A stretch of DNA of 37,983 nucleotides from Streptomyces tateyamensis (GTDB lineage: Bacteria; Actinomycetota; Actinomycetes; Streptomycetales; Streptomycetaceae): contig NZ_PYBW01000030.1 in assembly GCF_003205575.1 (NCBI RefSeq), positions 1 to 37,983 of the forward strand, read 5' to 3'. This document shows, in pieces, positions 36,444 to 37,983 of this stretch (position 1 is its first letter; each line of letters begins with the position of its first letter). The translations under genes were made by a program, and so were the position numbers. The notes beneath the pieces are model-generated. The model did not search any database, was not told the origin of the DNA, and worked only from the letters and a program-made list of their open reading frames with translations.

Positions 36444-37983
36444 CCACCGCACTTGCCCCCGTTGATCTGCTGGCCGACGAGGTGTCCTCGCCGGACCTGG
36501 ACGAGCTGACCGCCGCTTTTGCTGCCGAGTCGAGCGATAGCCCCGACGGCCTCGCTGGCCAGGCTGAGAGCTCGGCGAAGGTGCTTCTCGAAGACGTCGA
36601 CCCGACGGAGCTGACGTTCACCCGCAACGTCCGAAAGGCCGAACTGACCGCCGATTTCGTCGCTTCCATCGCGGAGAACGGCCTCTACCAGCCGATCATC
36701 GCCACCCCTCATGAGGACGGGATCGCGATCATCCTCGGCAACCGCCGGGCCAAGGGCGCGATCGAGGCCGGTCGGCTGGTCGACGTCATCGTGCGCAACG
36801 ACCTCACCGCCGAAGAGGCGCGCATCATCGCGCAACTGATCGAGAACATGCACCGGGAGGACATGAAGCAGAGCGAGATCGGCGACGCCTACGCGCAACT
36901 GTCCATTGAACTCGGGCTCGACGCGGACCAGATCGCCACTCGGGTCGCCCAGGACCCGAAGAAGGTCCGCGCGTCGATCGCGCTGGCCGGAATGCCGAAG
37001 ATAGCCCGCGCCGCCGTCGACAAGGGTGAGCTCACCTTCGAGGAGGCGGAGGCCCTGGCCGAGTTCGAAGGTGACCCGAAGGCGTACAAGCGACTCCTGG
37101 CCAAGATCGACAACGGTCACGGCCTGAACTGGGCGATCAAGGACGAGCGGCGGAAGGCGGAACGGGCCGCACTGCGGGCGGAGACCGCCCAGGCGCTCGC
37201 TGCGGTCAACGTCCGGATGGTCGGCGAGCCCCAAGGGTTCAGTTGGGGATCGTCGCGCGAGGTGAACGTCAACCGCCTCGCCGATGCTGACGGCGTGGTT
37301 CTGACCCCAGAGACCCACGCAGCTTGCGCGGGGCACGCAGCGTTCTTCAACGAGCACCAGGACGGAGACCTCAAGGCCACGTTCCTCTGCCGCGACCCCC
37401 ACCAGTACGGGCACCACGTCTCCGGCTCCTACCACTTCCTCAGCGACGAGGAGACGGCCGCCAAGGCGGCGACAGAGCAGGCCGCCCGCGAGCGCAGGGA
37501 GGCGCTGGCCATCTCCCAGGAGGTGCGGGTGGAGTACATCCAGGAGCTCTGTCGCTTGAAGAAGGTGCCCAAGGGGATGACGAAGAAGGTTCTTCGGCTG
37601 CTCTACACACTGGGGGCGGATGAGGCCAGCCCCGAGGTGCTGGTCTACCTCAACGCCCCGGGTGACGACGACCGAAGCGACCGATTCGAGCGCTTCACCC
37701 GCCGGATGGCTGAGGCGCGTCTGCCGCTGGTGCTGCTGGCCGCCGTTGCGGTTCGGGCGGAGCGTGCGGTCCGGCAAGCTCTCTCCGGCTACGGCGACAA
37801 GCGGGCCGCACTGGACTGGTTCGAGTTCCTGGTGGCCTACGGCTACGAACTGACAGACCCCGAGGTCGAGTTGGTGGCGGATCTCTCGGCGAAGATCGCC
37901 GAGGCGGAAGCGCGGGCCGCAGAGAAGGCGGCGGCGGACGCTGCCCGGCAGGCTGACGGAGACGAGGACGAGGAGGACGCCGG
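36440..37983 (+). CDS. parB: ParB-like partition protein, 3' end outside the window
   Basis: The GTG at 36440 follows GGAGGA (36431-36436). The frame is open to the right edge, giving 514 residues with no stop, already longer than a typical 300-residue ParB. Residues 45-145 match the ParB N-terminal CTPase-like domain: FTRNVRKAELTADFVASIAE, NGLYQPIIA, ILGNRRAKGA at 98-107 (GERR position) and IAQLIENMHREDM at 130-142 (ENLQRxDL box). The central part has a KorB/Spo0J-like HTH (YAQLSIELGLDADQIATRVA, KKVRASIALAGMP). Residues from about 270 hold Cys/His-containing segments and a helical, acidic tail of unknown role. No ParA gene lies upstream. It probably acts in plasmid partition or as a ParB-like regulator. 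Confidence 0.88.
   Translation, partial: MTTALAPVDLLADEVSSPDLDELTAAFAAESSDSPDGLAGQAESSAKVLLEDVDPTELTFTRNVRKAELTADFVASIAENGLYQPIIATPHEDGIAIILGNRRAKGAIEAGRLVDVIVRNDLTAEEARIIAQLIENMHREDMKQSEIGDAYAQLSIELGLDADQIATRVAQDPKKVRASIALAGMPKIARAAVDKGELTFEEAEALAEFEGDPKAYKRLLAKIDNGHGLNWAIKDERRKAERAALRAETAQALAAVNVRMVGEPQGFSWGSSREVNVNRLADADGVVLTPETHAACAGHAAFFNEHQDGDLKATFLCRDPHQYGHHVSGSYHFLSDEETAAKAATEQAARERREALAISQEVRVEYIQELCRLKKVPKGMTKKVLRLLYTLGADEASPEVLVYLNAPGDDDRSDRFERFTRRMAEARLPLVLLAAVAVRAERAVRQALSGYGDKRAALDWFEFLVAYGYELTDPEVELVADLSAKIAEAEARAAEKAAADAARQADGDEDEEDA

Noticed and set aside
1..37983. CRISPR arrays, tRNA/rRNA genes, insertion sequences, integrase or attachment sites
   Set aside because: No regularly spaced repeats, no tRNA-like cloverleaf with conserved arms, and no transposase, serine or tyrosine recombinase motifs were found on either strand.

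Overview
The window is high-GC actinobacterial DNA with the gene content of a Streptomyces or Kitasatospora plasmid or other mobile element. GTG and TTG starts are common, stops and starts overlap as ATGA, GTGA or TGATG, and several families present (DUF397/DUF5753 pairs, SCO6880-like proteins, MAB_1171c-like membrane proteins, DUF4913) are typical of streptomycetes. No rRNA, tRNA, CRISPR array, transposase or integrase was seen.

Region 1 (1-4405) reads leftward. It holds a small membrane protein, a secreted two-domain wall hydrolase of the conjugation type, and a regulatory trio of MAB_1171c-like membrane protein, ImmA/IrrE-like metalloprotease and XRE repressor. Region 2 (4406-15096) is one rightward, translationally coupled conjugation operon: a small membrane subunit, a VirB8/TcpC-like protein, a TrbL/VirB6-like channel, an SCO6880-like protein, a VirB4-like ATPase, a VirD4/TraG-like coupling protein, two proteins with DnaB N-terminal-like modules but no helicase core, a DUF4913-like protein and a small hypothetical. 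A motif TTAGC-N4-GTAAA occurs twice between the XRE gene and this operon and once before the wall hydrolase, so one regulator may control all three.

Region 3 (15202-23440) reads leftward and is the most cargo-like part. It encodes a SIR2-like protein and then, after a strong hairpin, eight genes that are mostly translationally coupled: class IV aminotransferase, HAD phosphatase, two GT4-like glycosyltransferases, inositol-monophosphatase-family phosphatase, SAM methyltransferase, APH-fold kinase and NUDIX hydrolase. The set looks like a pathway for an amino and/or sugar-modified small molecule, or for modifying a nucleotide or glycan.

Region 4 (23876-28174) is regulatory: a DUF5753 XRE protein with a tandem DUF397 partner, two NUDIX proteins (one fused to an HTH region and with a degenerate Nudix box), a flavoprotein of the HFCD type and an XRE-TPR-like regulator. 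Region 5 (28682-35689) reads rightward: an unusual nucleoside diphosphate kinase, a small protein, a CYTH-domain protein, an HD-domain protein, a 458-residue protein with a faint ADP-ribosyltransferase-like motif, a methyltransferase, an RsbW-like ATPase, a LuxR-type HTH, a membrane protein, a nucleoside deoxyribosyltransferase-like protein and a Cys-rich small protein. Several of these belong to families that act on phosphate esters, nucleotides or NAD.

Region 6 (35690-37983) is a gene-free stretch rich in hairpins, then a strong promoter, a structured leader and a ParB-like gene that runs off the right edge. It is the best candidate here for a replication or partition locus. No ParA, relaxase or replication initiator is visible, so the element continues beyond the window. 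All family calls come from reading the translated sequence; no database search was run.
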